Shown here piece by piece: positions 25,428 through 34,611 of a DNA stretch of 64,000 nucleotides. The DNA is from an uncultured Lachnospiraceae bacterium. Lineage in GTDB: Bacteria > Bacillota > Clostridia > Lachnospirales > Lachnospiraceae. The position numbers and the translations under genes were made by a program. Each line of letters begins with the position of its first letter. Positions within the stretch are counted from its first letter, which is position 1. The notes beneath the pieces were generated by a model. It was not told where the DNA came from. It saw only the letters and a program-made list of their open reading frames with translations, and did no database searches. Location: positions 1-64,000 of the forward strand of contig CANRAZ010000001.1 of NCBI GenBank assembly GCA_947628705.1, written 5' to 3'.

Positions 25428-26380
25428 TACTCTTCCACAACGCTTTCCGGGGCAGTCAGCTTTATTTTGTCTGAAACTCCAAGGAGCCAGCCGAAAAGCT
25501 GATTGCTTACCTGAAGCTTTACCCGGCATATATACTTTGCTTCCTCTGTCGGGAGCGGCGCAATCTCAACAGCTGAGGTTCCGAATTCGTCAATCAATAT
25601 GCCGACGTCTTTTTCTTCGGCTTCAAATTTAAGCGTCTCAAGCTTGCCCGAAAACATATTTGCCATCTGCGCAGAATAAGAAGCCTGTTCTTTTTTGTCT
25701 ATTGCTTTAAGCCTTTTTTTGCCGTTAAGGCATATGCCGCTCATCTTGTCTACTCTGTAGTGCTTGACTTTACCGTCCAAAGGGTCGTATGCTATAAGGT
25801 AATATTTGCCGTCATAGAATTCCAAAAAGCTTGGGCTGATGTCCTTTTTCTCGCCGTTAAGACGCAATACCAGCTGTTTTTTTCTATTCCATTGCAGATA
25901 ATTAAAATCTATCATTTCATCGGCGGCAATTGCCTCGGTAAGAGTCCCGATATTTGCAAATATGCTTTCATTAATGCTTTTAGGCCTGTCGTAAATGAAT
26001 ATGTTTCTCTGAAGCTCCTTTGCCTGTTTTTTACTTGCCAGCTTCGTGATTTTTTTTATCAGCCTTTCCGACTGTCTTGCTGTGACAAGCCTTGACGACG
26101 CTACTGCGTCCGCCATAAGCTTAAGCTCAGACAGTGTAAAAAGCCTTTTGTCAAGGCTGTAGTAGGTCTTATAGCCTTTTTTTGTTTTTACAACATTGTA
26201 CCCAAGATTTCTCAGGGCTTCAAGGTCACAGTAGAGTCCCTTTCTTTCGGCAGGCACGTCGTAGGTCTTAAGCTTTGCAATAATCTCCGGCATGGTAATG
26301 CCGTTTTCTTCATCTGTGTTGTCCTCCAGAATTTTTAAAAGATAGATAAGCTTGTACCTGTGGTTCTGCTGCAATGCCAT
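25379..26380 (-). CDS. WYL-domain transcriptional regulator
   Basis: A 333-residue DNA-binding regulator. The N-terminus is a helix-turn-helix of the DeoR/YafY type (YKLIYLLKILEDNT through YCDLEALRNLGYNV), followed by a linker and the WYL ligand-binding domain, seen as MIDFNYLQWNRKKQ (in place of the WYL core) and SPSFLEFYDGKYYLIAYDP, with the typical YRVDKMSGI. The C-terminal extension (residues 230-333) matches the WCX element. Ligands of such regulators are often nucleotides or nucleic acid. Its end overlaps the ABC permease by 49 bases tail to tail; control of that importer is possible but not shown. Confidence 0.85.
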   Translation of the reverse strand: MALQQNHRYKLIYLLKILEDNTDEENGITMPEIIAKLKTYDVPAERKGLYCDLEALRNLGYNVVKTKKGYKTYYSLDKRLFTLSELKLMADAVASSRLVTARQSERLIKKITKLASKKQAKELQRNIFIYDRPKSINESIFANIGTLTEAIAADEMIDFNYLQWNRKKQLVLRLNGEKKDISPSFLEFYDGKYYLIAYDPLDGKVKHYRVDKMSGICLNGKKRLKAIDKKEQASYSAQMANMFSGKLETLKFEAEEKDVGILIDEFGTSAVEIAPLPTEEAKYICRVKLQVSNQLFGWLLGVSDKIKLTAPESVVEEYHRLLKQNLSSRSSAR

Positions 26381-26444
26381 CTTCCGTTTTCTCCGTAATC
26401 CGGACCTGCAATTATAAAACTAAAAAACTGCCGTCCCTATTCTT

Positions 26445-27269
26445 CTACCTGTGAATTCCAAATGTCCTGATTATAAAGCCTGCGTTATTGGGCTGACCTA
26501 CCTTAAACGTTTTAAAGAAATCCTGCCAGCCGATGTATGCAAAAATAATACCGATTATCATTGCCAGAACGCACAGTACCAAGGCTCTGGTATTCTTATT
26601 GACATAGCTTCTGTAGCCTGAAAAAAGCGACGTCATCATCGTTATAACGGGGAACAGGCACATACTGTGAAAAAAAATTGAAATTATCGCAAAGGTCATG
26701 CTGATGATCCCCATCGTAAACGAATAATCCTTTACCTGATCTTCATCGTGGGGAATCATGTTTGTCGCCATTATCTTATCATACTCGCTTTTCAGGGTCT
26801 CAGCCTGCTTTTTTGAAACCTTGGCTGTCTTCATTACAGCGAGTTCTTCCATCCAGTCATTGATATCAGAGCATACTATTTTGAAGCTTTTCGTATCCGT
26901 TTTAAAATCCGCATCCGTTTTTATTTTCAGCATTATAGGCTGTTTTGTCGCAACAGCATCCTCTGCTCCGCTTACGACCGGAGAAACCTCCGCACCGTTC
27001 CCGAGAGAATTCGCTACCCTCTTTAAAAGGTCTGAATTCATCCTTTCGGCAGAATTTTCGTCAAGATCGTCACGAACTGCGCTGATGCTCAGCAAAGTGT
27101 CCTTGTCTGCTGCAACTGCATAGTACAACCCGCTCTTTTTATTTTTTTTGTCTGAAAAAAGACTTACGCTGTAGACCTTACTGCCCACGTAAACATCCGA
27201 TTTGTTTATGCAGTTAGCGTTGTCTGATATGATTCCTATTACGCTTTCATCCAATACTTGCTTTCCCAA
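26445..27269 (-). CDS. Uncharacterised membrane protein with C-terminal helices
   Basis: A 274-residue protein of no family that I recognise. The start is a TTG at 27269 with GGAGGG eight bases upstream; the nearby ATG at 27274 is out of frame and closes quickly. The N-terminal 180 residues are soluble, with a compact start (ESVIGIISDNANCINKSDVY) and a charged middle. The C-terminal 90 residues hold two or three membrane helices (TMGIISMTFAIISIFFHSM and LVLCVLAMIIGIIFAYIGW), so the bulk is probably cytoplasmic with a membrane tail. A strong promoter lies 40 bases upstream, so it is expressed as its own unit. Confidence 0.65.
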   Translation of the reverse strand: MGKQVLDESVIGIISDNANCINKSDVYVGSKVYSVSLFSDKKNKKSGLYYAVAADKDTLLSISAVRDDLDENSAERMNSDLLKRVANSLGNGAEVSPVVSGAEDAVATKQPIMLKIKTDADFKTDTKSFKIVCSDINDWMEELAVMKTAKVSKKQAETLKSEYDKIMATNMIPHDEDQVKDYSFTMGIISMTFAIISIFFHSMCLFPVITMMTSLFSGYRSYVNKNTRALVLCVLAMIIGIIFAYIGWQDFFKTFKVGQPNNAGFIIRTFGIHR

Positions 27270-27308
27270 TGCATTATCCCTCCGTATTGTCGATATAAAA
27301 TCAATTTT

Positions 27309-27337
27309 ATCATAGCATTTATGGGCGCTTATGTCAA
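27309..27337 (-). promoter_or_regulatory. Promoter of the 26445-27269 gene
   Basis: On minus, TTGACA, a 17-base spacer and TATGAT make a near-consensus SigA promoter about 40 bases ahead of the TTG start. Confidence 0.78.
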
Positions 27338-27480
27338 AGAAAATATGATTTCAGGCTTATTTTTCAAGGAGAAGGCTCCCTCCTGACGCACGGTAAGCCG
27401 CCTCCTGTTTTTCTAAAAAGCCTTCTTATCTGAATACGGTTATAATACTGCCTGACTTTAACAAATAAATCAAAGCACGC

Positions 27481-27529
27481 GAAACATATCCAGCAAAGAC
27501 ATATCAAAGCCCCTGAAACATATCCAGCA
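27481..27529. repeat. 15-bp direct repeat at the ZIP gene terminus
   Basis: GAAACATATCCAGCA occurs at 27481-27495 and again at 27515-27529. The second copy is in the last codons of the ZIP gene and the first is just past its stop, which suggests a small local duplication. Confidence 0.6.
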
Positions 27530-28265
27530 CAAGCATTAAAAGTATTCCGGACATTATTCCTACCGTACCCATGTGCCTTTTACTGTCTGTCTGGACGTCG
27601 GGGATAAGCTCTTCTATTGTCACATGAAGCATTGTTCCGGCTGCATATGCAAGCAGAAACGGCATCAGCGGTTCGATATAGGAAGAAAGATATACTGCCA
27701 ATACTCCAAACACAGGCTCTACTACGCCGCTTAAAACGCTAAAAACGAAAGCCTTCGCCTTGCTGTAGCCGTCGTCAATAAATGTTACTGCCAAGGCCGC
27801 TGTCTCCGGGAAATTTTGAATTCCTATTCCTATTGCAAGCACAACAGCCGCATACAAAAGCCCGCCCTGCTCAGGTTTAGCCGCACTGGCGGCGCAGGCA
27901 AGGCCGACGGTTATGCCCTCAGGTATGTTATGCAGAGTCATTGCAAGCATCAAAAGCCCTGCCGAGCTTTTCTTCCTGCTGCATTTCAGTCCGATAATTT
28001 CATCTGTGGCTATCAAAATCACACAGCCAAGAACAAAGCCAAGCGTAATTAAAGCAATTCCTTTCAGACCCTTTACGTCTTCCATCGCCGGAATCAAAAG
28101 TGCAAAAACAGAGGTTGAGAGCATTACTCCTGCCGAAAATCCCAAAATAAGCTTTGCAAGCTTTCCGGTATTAAGCGGCTTTATAAAAAATGCCATTGCC
28201 GCTCCCAAAACAGTCATCAGAAAAAGAAAGCCGGTTCCCAGCAAGACTTCTATTATAACGTTCAC
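27504..28265 (-). CDS. ZIP family metal transporter
   Basis: A divalent metal permease (zinc, iron or manganese importer family). The characteristic helix IV motif HNIPEGITVGLA is present, as is NFPETAALAV in helix V with its metal-binding glutamate. I begin at a GTG (28265) preceded by AAAGGGAT seven bases upstream, giving 253 residues that start directly with the first membrane helix; the track start at 28352 adds a basic 29-residue tail without a ribosome site. Eight helices are visible. Some bacterial ZIP proteins export rather than import, and the metal is not readable from sequence. It has no linked metal regulator. Confidence 0.88.
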   Translation of the reverse strand: MNVIIEVLLGTGFLFLMTVLGAAMAFFIKPLNTGKLAKLILGFSAGVMLSTSVFALLIPAMEDVKGLKGIALITLGFVLGCVILIATDEIIGLKCSRKKSSAGLLMLAMTLHNIPEGITVGLACAASAAKPEQGGLLYAAVVLAIGIGIQNFPETAALAVTFIDDGYSKAKAFVFSVLSGVVEPVFGVLAVYLSSYIEPLMPFLLAYAAGTMLHVTIEELIPDVQTDSKRHMGTVGIMSGILLMLVLDMFQGL

Positions 28266-28523
28266 AAATATATCCCTTTGCGTTTTAATACTGCTAATGC
28301 CAATATATCCTTTTTTTCGCCTTGGGTTACTAAAAAGCACATTTTTTCCCATATCCTGCCATGTTTTTATCTCTTCTGAATCAAATCCAAAAAACGGCTG
28401 TCCTGTAAGTCCGTCCCGTTCCGCAGAAAATAAGCCGTTATGAGAAGCTGCAAATCAGGAGCCCAGCCGACAGGCATATCACGACCCACGTAATAAATGA
28501 CGCACAATTAATAACAAAAGCTA

Positions 28524-28552
28524 TTGACTTTAAAGCCGTTTGTTCCTATAAT
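28524..28552 (+). promoter_or_regulatory. Promoter of the acn-icd operon
   Basis: TTGACT, a 17-base spacer and TATAAT form a near-perfect SigA promoter. The start of transcription would be near 28559, leaving a leader of about 100 bases that contains a terminator-like hairpin. Confidence 0.85.
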
Positions 28553-28568
28553 TAGAGCAGTTGAAGGT

Positions 28569-28613
28569 GTTTGCAAGGTCGTAAGCAAAATTATGTCTTT
28601 GCAAACTTTTTTT
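28569..28613 (+). terminator. Terminator-like hairpin in the aconitase leader (possible attenuator)
   Basis: GTTTGCAA (28569-28576) pairs with TTGCAAAC (28599-28606) and the stem is followed by seven T residues (28607-28613). It lies just downstream of the promoter and 48 bases before the acn start, so it would end transcription early unless some condition prevents it. The loop is 22 bases. No known ligand-binding RNA motif is seen. Confidence 0.55.
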
Positions 28614-28661
28614 CTTTAAAAGAAAAATACGGTAAAATAAAGTAATAAGGAGGTCAGCCTT

Positions 28662-30905
28662 ATGATTACATTACATAAAGGCGGCGTTTATCTGGTTGAC
28701 GGCGCTCCTGTGGAAAGCTGCGAGGTTTCTGCAGATGAGGCGCGCAGGCAGACAATTGCTTACTCGGTGCTTTCAGCGCATAACACGTCGGGAGACGATG
28801 CAAAGCTGAAAATCAAATTTGACGCTATGGTTTCTCACGACATTACCTATGTCGGCATTATTCAAACTGCCAGAGCAAGCGGATTAAAGGAATTTCCTCT
28901 CCCTTATGCGATGACCAACTGCCACAATTCCCTTTGTGCGGTCGGCGGAACGATCAATGAGGACGACCATGTTTTCGGACTGTCCGCCGCAAAAAAATTC
29001 GGAGGAATCTACGTTCCTGCAAATCAGAGCGTTATCCACTCCTATGCACGCGAAGCTCTTGTCAAATGCGGCGGCATGATACTCGGCTCTGACAGCCACA
29101 CCCGTTACGGAGCCCTCGGCACGATGGGAGTCGGAGAAGGCGGTCCTGAGCTTGTAAAGCAGCTTCTTAAAAACACATGGGACGTAAACCTTCCTGAGGT
29201 CGTGCTTGTCTACCTTACAGGCACTCCAAGACGCGGAATCGGACCGCATGACGTTGCAATTGCCCTTGTCGGCGCGACCTTTGCAAACGGCTTCGTAAAA
29301 AACAAGGTGCTTGAATTTGTCGGACCCGGAGTTAAAAATCTTCCTATTGATTTCAGAAACGGCATAGACGTTATGACAACGGAAACGACCTGCCTTTCTT
29401 CTATTTGGGAAACGGACGATATCGTTAGGGCGTCCTATGCCGCTCATGGCAGGGAGGAATTCTACAAAGAGCTTAAGCCCGGCAGAACCGCTTACTATGA
29501 CAGCATGATTACGATTGACCTTGACAAGATGGAATCAATGATCGCTCTTCCGTTCCACCCGTCAAATGCCTACACAATACATGAATTCAACCTTCATGCA
29601 AAGGAAATCCTCGCAGGCGTTGAGGAGGAGGCAAGGAAGAAATTTCCTAAAGCAGTATTTAATCTTCAGGATAAAGTCAAGGACGGTAAGGTATATGCAA
29701 GCCAGGGCGTAATCGCCGGGTGTTCGGGCGGTACCTTTGATAACATCAATGAGGCTGCTGCGATTCTTAAGGACGGAAGCACCGGCAACGATTACTTTTC
29801 TCTGTCGGTTTACCCTACAAGCGTGCCTGTAAGTCTTGAGCTTACGAAGACAGGCGCTACCGCTGAGCTCTTAAAGGCAGGCGCAATAATAAAGCCTTCC
29901 TTCTGCGGTCCTTGCTTCGGCGCAGGCGATGTTCCTGCAAACAACGGGCTTTCAATCAGACACACGACCAGAAACTTCCCTAACCGCGAAGGAAGCAAGC
30001 CGGGTGAAGGACAGATCGCAGGAGTTGCCCTCATGGATTCACGTTCTATTGCTGCCACCGCTCTTAACGGAGGCGTAATAACTGCCGCTACCGATATTGA
30101 CTATGAGGTTCCTGTACATGATTACAGCTTTGAAAGCACGGTATATGAACACAGGGTATATAACGGCTACGGGAACCCGAAGCCTGAAACCGAGCTTATT
30201 CTCGGCCCGAACATTACAGACTGGCCTGAAATGGACGCGCTGGCGGACAATCTTCTTGTTAAGCTTGCAGCAGTTATCCATGACCCTGTAACTACTACAG
30301 ACGAGCTTATTCCTTCGGGAGAAACCTCTTCCTACAGAAGCAATCCTTTAAGGCTTGCCGAATTTGCCCTTTCAAGACGTGTTCCGGATTATGTCGGAAA
30401 CAGCAAGGCAATTAATGAAACAGAAAACAAGAGAAGAAAGGGCGAAACCCCGGAGGAGCTTATAAACGTGCTCGGAAAACTTGGCGACGCTTCCGCGCTG
30501 CTTTCAAGGACACAGTTCGGTTCCTGCGTATTTGCAAACAAACCGGGCGACGGTTCCGCACGTGAGCAGGCAGCTTCCTGTCAAAAGGTTCTCGGCGGCT
30601 TTGCAAACATCTGTTACGAATTTGCTACCAAGCGCTACAGAAGCAACTGCATCAACTGGGGCATTCTTCCTTTCACAATTGCAGAGGGAACCGAATTTCC
30701 TTATGAAACGGGCGACTATGTGTTTGTCCCTGATATCCGGAAAAGGATCGAGGCAGGAATCGAAGAATTCCCTGCAAAGGTTGTTAAAGCCGACGGAAGC
30801 ATCGACGATATTACTCTGTATGTCAAGGGGCTTACCGCCGATGAAAAGGAAATAATCCTTGACGGCTGCCTGATTAACTATTACGCCGCGCAAATGGACA
30901 AATAG
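28662..30905 (+). CDS. acn: Aconitate hydratase
   Basis: Aconitase interconverts citrate and isocitrate through aconitate. The 747-residue protein has the iron-sulfur ligand region: one cysteine in VIAGCSGGTFDN and two in SFCGPCFGAG, all compatible with a [4Fe-4S] cluster. Substrate motifs include GSDSHTRYGALGTMGVGEGG near the N-terminus. The final 200 residues fit the swivelling domain (FGSCVFANKPGDGSAREQAA and NCINWGILPF). AAGGAGG precedes the ATG. icd follows in the same direction 118 bases later, so both carry citrate to 2-oxoglutarate for glutamate synthesis. It resembles the shorter hydratase forms of anaerobes more than AcnA or AcnB, which are near 890 and 860 residues. Confidence 0.93.
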   Translation: MITLHKGGVYLVDGAPVESCEVSADEARRQTIAYSVLSAHNTSGDDAKLKIKFDAMVSHDITYVGIIQTARASGLKEFPLPYAMTNCHNSLCAVGGTINEDDHVFGLSAAKKFGGIYVPANQSVIHSYAREALVKCGGMILGSDSHTRYGALGTMGVGEGGPELVKQLLKNTWDVNLPEVVLVYLTGTPRRGIGPHDVAIALVGATFANGFVKNKVLEFVGPGVKNLPIDFRNGIDVMTTETTCLSSIWETDDIVRASYAAHGREEFYKELKPGRTAYYDSMITIDLDKMESMIALPFHPSNAYTIHEFNLHAKEILAGVEEEARKKFPKAVFNLQDKVKDGKVYASQGVIAGCSGGTFDNINEAAAILKDGSTGNDYFSLSVYPTSVPVSLELTKTGATAELLKAGAIIKPSFCGPCFGAGDVPANNGLSIRHTTRNFPNREGSKPGEGQIAGVALMDSRSIAATALNGGVITAATDIDYEVPVHDYSFESTVYEHRVYNGYGNPKPETELILGPNITDWPEMDALADNLLVKLAAVIHDPVTTTDELIPSGETSSYRSNPLRLAEFALSRRVPDYVGNSKAINETENKRRKGETPEELINVLGKLGDASALLSRTQFGSCVFANKPGDGSAREQAASCQKVLGGFANICYEFATKRYRSNCINWGILPFTIAEGTEFPYETGDYVFVPDIRKRIEAGIEEFPAKVVKADGSIDDITLYVKGLTADEKEIILDGCLINYYAAQMDK

Positions 30906-31023
30906 CATTGCGGCAGTTTCCAGCGAGCTTTAACGAGTTTTTATTCCAAAAAATGTTAAGGTGCAGGCATATGCGTCCGCACCGGCATATACAGGCAGGA
31001 TTTCTGCCGGAAAGAAGGTTAAT

Positions 31024-32238
31024 ATGGACAAAATCAAAATGACCACTCCCCTTGTAGAGATGGACGGCGACGAAATGACCAGAATTCTCTGGAAAATGAT
31101 TAAGGACGAGCTTCTGCTTCCTTTCGTTGAACTTAACACCGAATACTACGATTTAGGTCTTCCTGAAAGAGACAGAACTGCGGATCAGGTAACGATCGAT
31201 TCCGCCAACGCGACAAAGAAATACGGCGTTGCGGTTAAATGCGCTACCATTACTCCTAATGCTCAGCGTATGACTGAATACAATCTCCATGAAATGTGGA
31301 AATCTCCTAACGGAACAATACGTGCAATACTTGACGGAACGGTTTTCAGAGCGCCGATTATGATTGACTCCATCAAACCTGTAGTTAAAAACTGGGAAAA
31401 GCCGATCACAATCGCACGTCATGCCTATGGCGACGTATATAAAAACACCGAGTTCAGAATTCCGGGACCGGGCAAGGCGGAGCTTGTTTTCACAGGCGAG
31501 GACGGAAACGAAATGAAACAGACAATTTATGACTTTGAATGTCCGGGAGTACTCCAAGGGCAGTATAACAAGGATACCTCAATCCGTTCCTTTGCTCACT
31601 CCTGCTTCCAGTATGCGATAGGCACCAAACAGGATTTGTGGTTCGCCACCAAAGACACGATCAGCAAAAAATACGACCATACCTTCAAGGATATTTTCCA
31701 GGAAATTTACGATGCCGAATACAAGGAAAAATTTGAAGAACTCGGAATCGAGTATTTCTACACTCTTATTGACGACGCAGTTGCAAGAGTTATCCGCAGC
31801 AAGGGCGGTTATATTTGGGCATGCAAGAATTACGACGGCGACGTTATGAGCGATATGGTTTCAACGGCCTTCGGTTCCCTTGCCATGATGACCTCGGTAC
31901 TCGTAAGTCCTGAAGGAAATTATGAATATGAAGCCGCTCACGGAACCGTAACCCGTCACTACTACAAATACCTTAAGGGTGAAGAAACTTCAACAAATCC
32001 AATGGCAACCATTTTTGCATGGAGCGGCGCTCTTAAAAAGCGCGGTGAGCTTGACAGTCTTGATGAGCTTGTTGCCTTTGCAGAGAAGCTTGAAGAAGCC
32101 TGCATAGACACCCTGAATGACGGAATAATGACGAAAGACCTTGTCGGACTTGTGGAAAAGGGCTTTAACGCCACTGCCGTAAACAGCAGGGATTTCATAC
32201 TCGCAATCAGAGAAAGACTTGAAAAGAAACTGGCATAA
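31024..32238 (+). CDS. icd: NADP-dependent isocitrate dehydrogenase
   Basis: Converts isocitrate to 2-oxoglutarate with NADP. I use the ATG at 31024, which has AAGAAGG upstream, giving 404 residues; the track start at 30961 is a GTG without support. The sequence [20 protein letters not shown] and the product length match the eukaryotic-type (IDH1/IDH2-like) subfamily found in several anaerobes rather than the E. coli type. The substrate motif is [16 protein letters not shown] and the metal aspartates lie in [15 protein letters not shown]; the NADP region is [18 protein letters not shown]. It is the second gene after acn and ends at a strong terminator. Confidence 0.95.
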   Translation: MDKIKMTTPLVEMDGDEMTRILWKMIKDELLLPFVELNTEYYDLGLPERDRTADQVTIDSANATKKYGVAVKCATITPNAQRMTEYNLHEMWKSPNGTIRAILDGTVFRAPIMIDSIKPVVKNWEKPITIARHAYGDVYKNTEFRIPGPGKAELVFTGEDGNEMKQTIYDFECPGVLQGQYNKDTSIRSFAHSCFQYAIGTKQDLWFATKDTISKKYDHTFKDIFQEIYDAEYKEKFEELGIEYFYTLIDDAVARVIRSKGGYIWACKNYDGDVMSDMVSTAFGSLAMMTSVLVSPEGNYEYEAAHGTVTRHYYKYLKGEETSTNPMATIFAWSGALKKRGELDSLDELVAFAEKLEEACIDTLNDGIMTKDLVGLVEKGFNATAVNSRDFILAIRERLEKKLA

Positions 32239-32258
32239 ATAAAATGCCCAAATAAACA

Positions 32259-32301
32259 GCTCCCGAAAGCAGGACAAACGTCTGATTTCGGGAGCTTTTT
32301 T
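32259..32301 (+). terminator. Terminator of the acn-icd operon
   Basis: GCTCCCGAAA and TTTCGGGAGC form a perfect 10-bp stem followed by TTTTTT. It lies just past the icd stop and is the clearest terminator in the window. Confidence 0.9.
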
Positions 32302-32321
32302 ACAAAACGAAGAAGCGTCCT

Positions 32322-33137
32322 TTATACGGAAATGTTGATATCAAATCCGTTCTCATATACTGAAAACTCCAATAATATTTTTCCGTATCTGCTGTCGAGC
32401 CACTTAAAATTCGTTTGCGCTCCTCTGAAGGAATTACTGTAGCTCATCGTCATCTCCGCAGAGCTGCCCAAATGAAGCTTCGGATTTACCCTGTCAAGCA
32501 TATCCATGTAGACTCCGTAAAAGGACTGTAAAAAGCTTTCGTACTCCTCGTTGGAAGGTTTTTGCTTATTCAGCAGGCTGACGCCGTCGCCCAGTACGAT
32601 ATAGTTCATCATTATAATCTCTCCCGTCTCGTCATCCAGCCATGCGTAAAGCATGTATTCATACCCGTTTTCACTGTCTGCAAAATTCATTTGTACTTCC
32701 CATGCCAGATTTGAAATGTAGGTATTAGAGCTTTTACCGTTGTTTTCCGTTTGTCCGCCGCTTACGCAAAGCCACGGAACAAATACCGCAACGTCCGCGT
32801 CGTATATTTCCCTTCCAAGCACTCCTGCCTCGACATAAGCTTCTAAAGACCTTCTAAAATCCGACATCGCCCTGTCATATTCATCATAAGCGGCAGAAAA
32901 TTCAACTGAAGTACCGTTTTTTAAAAGGTAAAGCTTGCCTAACATATCAGGCGAATCCTGCTCCTGCACCTCATATTTTACAGTCTGTAATTTGCTGTAG
33001 CTTATCCTTCCGTCAGACTGCCTGTCCTGAACAGCGGCTGATACCTTCGGAAGAACGGCGCACAGAAGAGTTATTGCAATGCTTACTGCAATCAGAGTTA
33101 CGCATTTTATTTTCCGTAAAAGTTTTTCCTTTATCAT
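32322..33137 (-). CDS. Uncharacterised secreted or anchored protein linked to the two-component system
   Basis: A 271-residue protein with no family that I recognise. A basic start and hydrophobic segment (LIAVSIAITLLCAVLPKVSA) give either a signal peptide or a single anchor near residues 12-36. The rest is extracytoplasmic with many aromatic residues and no cysteine lipobox. The ribosome site is weak (CAGGA, 12 bases upstream). It begins 46 bases after the sensor kinase gene on the same strand, so it is probably part of the response regulator-kinase operon, perhaps as an accessory or output protein; this is inference from order alone. The plus-strand icd terminator stands past its end. Confidence 0.65.
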   Translation of the reverse strand: MIKEKLLRKIKCVTLIAVSIAITLLCAVLPKVSAAVQDRQSDGRISYSKLQTVKYEVQEQDSPDMLGKLYLLKNGTSVEFSAAYDEYDRAMSDFRRSLEAYVEAGVLGREIYDADVAVFVPWLCVSGGQTENNGKSSNTYISNLAWEVQMNFADSENGYEYMLYAWLDDETGEIIMMNYIVLGDGVSLLNKQKPSNEEYESFLQSFYGVYMDMLDRVNPKLHLGSSAEMTMSYSNSFRGAQTNFKWLDSRYGKILLEFSVYENGFDINISV

Positions 33138-33183
33138 TTTCTTTAAATCCTGCCTTATATATCATAACTTCAGCTTTCGGCTG

Positions 33184-34611
33184 CTAATTATTGCTCTCAG
33201 CCTCTTTAATGTCTGTCATACTGTCTGTAAACAGTTCAACCGTTACACAGGTTCCTTTTCCGATTTCACTAAAAAAGCTGATAGTTCCTCTGTGAAGCTC
33301 CACTATCCTCTTACATAGAGCAAGCCCAAGTCCGGCTCCTCCCTGTTTTCTGGATCTTGATTTGTCAACCCTGTAAAACGCTTCCGTAATTTTAACGGTT
33401 TCCTCCTTCGCCATGCCTCGTCCGCTGTCCGTAACCTTAATCCTGAAGCCTCCGGGGATAAGCTTCCCTTCAATAAGCACCGTTCCCTTATCCTCTATTG
33501 CCTTAAGCGCATTGTCGATAAGATTAAAAATAAGCGACCTGATGAGATCCGGCTCCATGTAGGCCTTTCCCTTGCCGCATCTGCAAACAAGTCTTACCTT
33601 TCTCTTTGCCGCAACCGGCGCCATTGCCTTTGTGACATACTTAAACAATGAGGAGAGACTGACCTGCTTTAACACAAGCTCGTCCTTTTCCATCAAAAGC
33701 AGATCAAGCAGCTTAAAGGAAAGCTTTTCAAGCCTCTTCCCCTCTGAATAAATATAATCGGCCGCCGCTCTTCTGTCACTGTCTTCAAGCCCCTCCTGCC
33801 TCAACAGATCTGCATAGCCTATGATCGACGTCATCGGAGTCTTAAGCTCATGTGCGAAAGCTCCCATGAAGCTCTCCTGTCTTTCTACGTCCTCCTTCAG
33901 TCTGCTGATATTCTCCTGAAGCCTGTCCGCCATTGCGTCAAAATCAGCCGAAAGCTGACCGAATTCATCCTGACTCCTGATATCGGAACGCTGCGAGAGG
34001 TCTCCGCCGGCTATTTTTCTTGCGGTATTTGTCAGCCTTCTGAGCTGTTTTGTAAGAATAAATGAGATTATTATCGAGACTGCGATCCCTAAGACGATTA
34101 CAACGCTGTAAATAATAAGATATATATTCTGCTGCACTTCTCTCGTCTCATAAGCAGAGGTAAGGTCATAACGGGCCTCCAGAATAAGATGCCTGTCCCC
34201 GGACTGTACCGTTCCGAGTATTAGGAAGCCGTAGCCGTTTTTGTCATGTATTACAGCCGAACTGCAGCTGCCGCCGTCGGGGACGGGAAGATTTTCCGTT
34301 ATAAGATTTCTGTCGCCTTTGACAAACAGCTCCTTGTCGCTTGCTCTAAGCAAAAGCACCTGTAAATCTATAGAACCCTGCGCCTCCATTTGCTTAAGCG
34401 CATCAGCCATATTTTCATTGTTCACCGTGTCGCTGAACGTACCGATAAGCTCAAGAGTGTTTCTTACATTTTCATAGGCATGTATCGCTGCTTTTTTTTC
34501 TTCCTTCAAAACGGAGCTAAAGGAGGTTGAAATTAATATTGTGCCCCCGGTACCAAATGTAATCGCAATAAGCAGGGCTGTCGTAACGGTAAGCTTTAAT
34601 CTGAAACTCAA
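33184..34611 (-). CDS. Sensor histidine kinase (HAMP, HisKA, HATPase)
   Basis: A 475-residue membrane kinase. The first helix is near residues 10-30, an extracellular sensor region spans about 31-160, and a second helix lies near 163-187. HAMP follows (about 188-240), with the dimerisation and phosphoacceptor motif FAHELKTPMTSII, phosphorylated at His254. The ATP domain shows NLIDNALKAI (N box), DSGRGMAKEE (G1) and GGAGLGLALCKRIV (G2). The gene overlaps the response regulator by four bases (ATGA), so the pair is coupled. The stimulus is unknown. Domain order is like PhoR/BaeS-type kinases. Confidence 0.94.
   Translation of the reverse strand: MSFRLKLTVTTALLIAITFGTGGTILISTSFSSVLKEEKKAAIHAYENVRNTLELIGTFSDTVNNENMADALKQMEAQGSIDLQVLLLRASDKELFVKGDRNLITENLPVPDGGSCSSAVIHDKNGYGFLILGTVQSGDRHLILEARYDLTSAYETREVQQNIYLIIYSVVIVLGIAVSIIISFILTKQLRRLTNTARKIAGGDLSQRSDIRSQDEFGQLSADFDAMADRLQENISRLKEDVERQESFMGAFAHELKTPMTSIIGYADLLRQEGLEDSDRRAAADYIYSEGKRLEKLSFKLLDLLLMEKDELVLKQVSLSSLFKYVTKAMAPVAAKRKVRLVCRCGKGKAYMEPDLIRSLIFNLIDNALKAIEDKGTVLIEGKLIPGGFRIKVTDSGRGMAKEETVKITEAFYRVDKSRSRKQGGAGLGLALCKRIVELHRGTISFFSEIGKGTCVTVELFTDSMTDIKEAESNN

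Larger units (their letters stand above)
28266..28661. other. Divergent ZIP/aconitase intergenic region
   Basis: The 396 bases hold the acn promoter (28524-28552) and its leader hairpin (28569-28613). The part from 28266 to about 28510 contains no ORF or RNA motif that I recognise, apart from the possible longer N-terminus of the ZIP gene. Confidence 0.6.
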
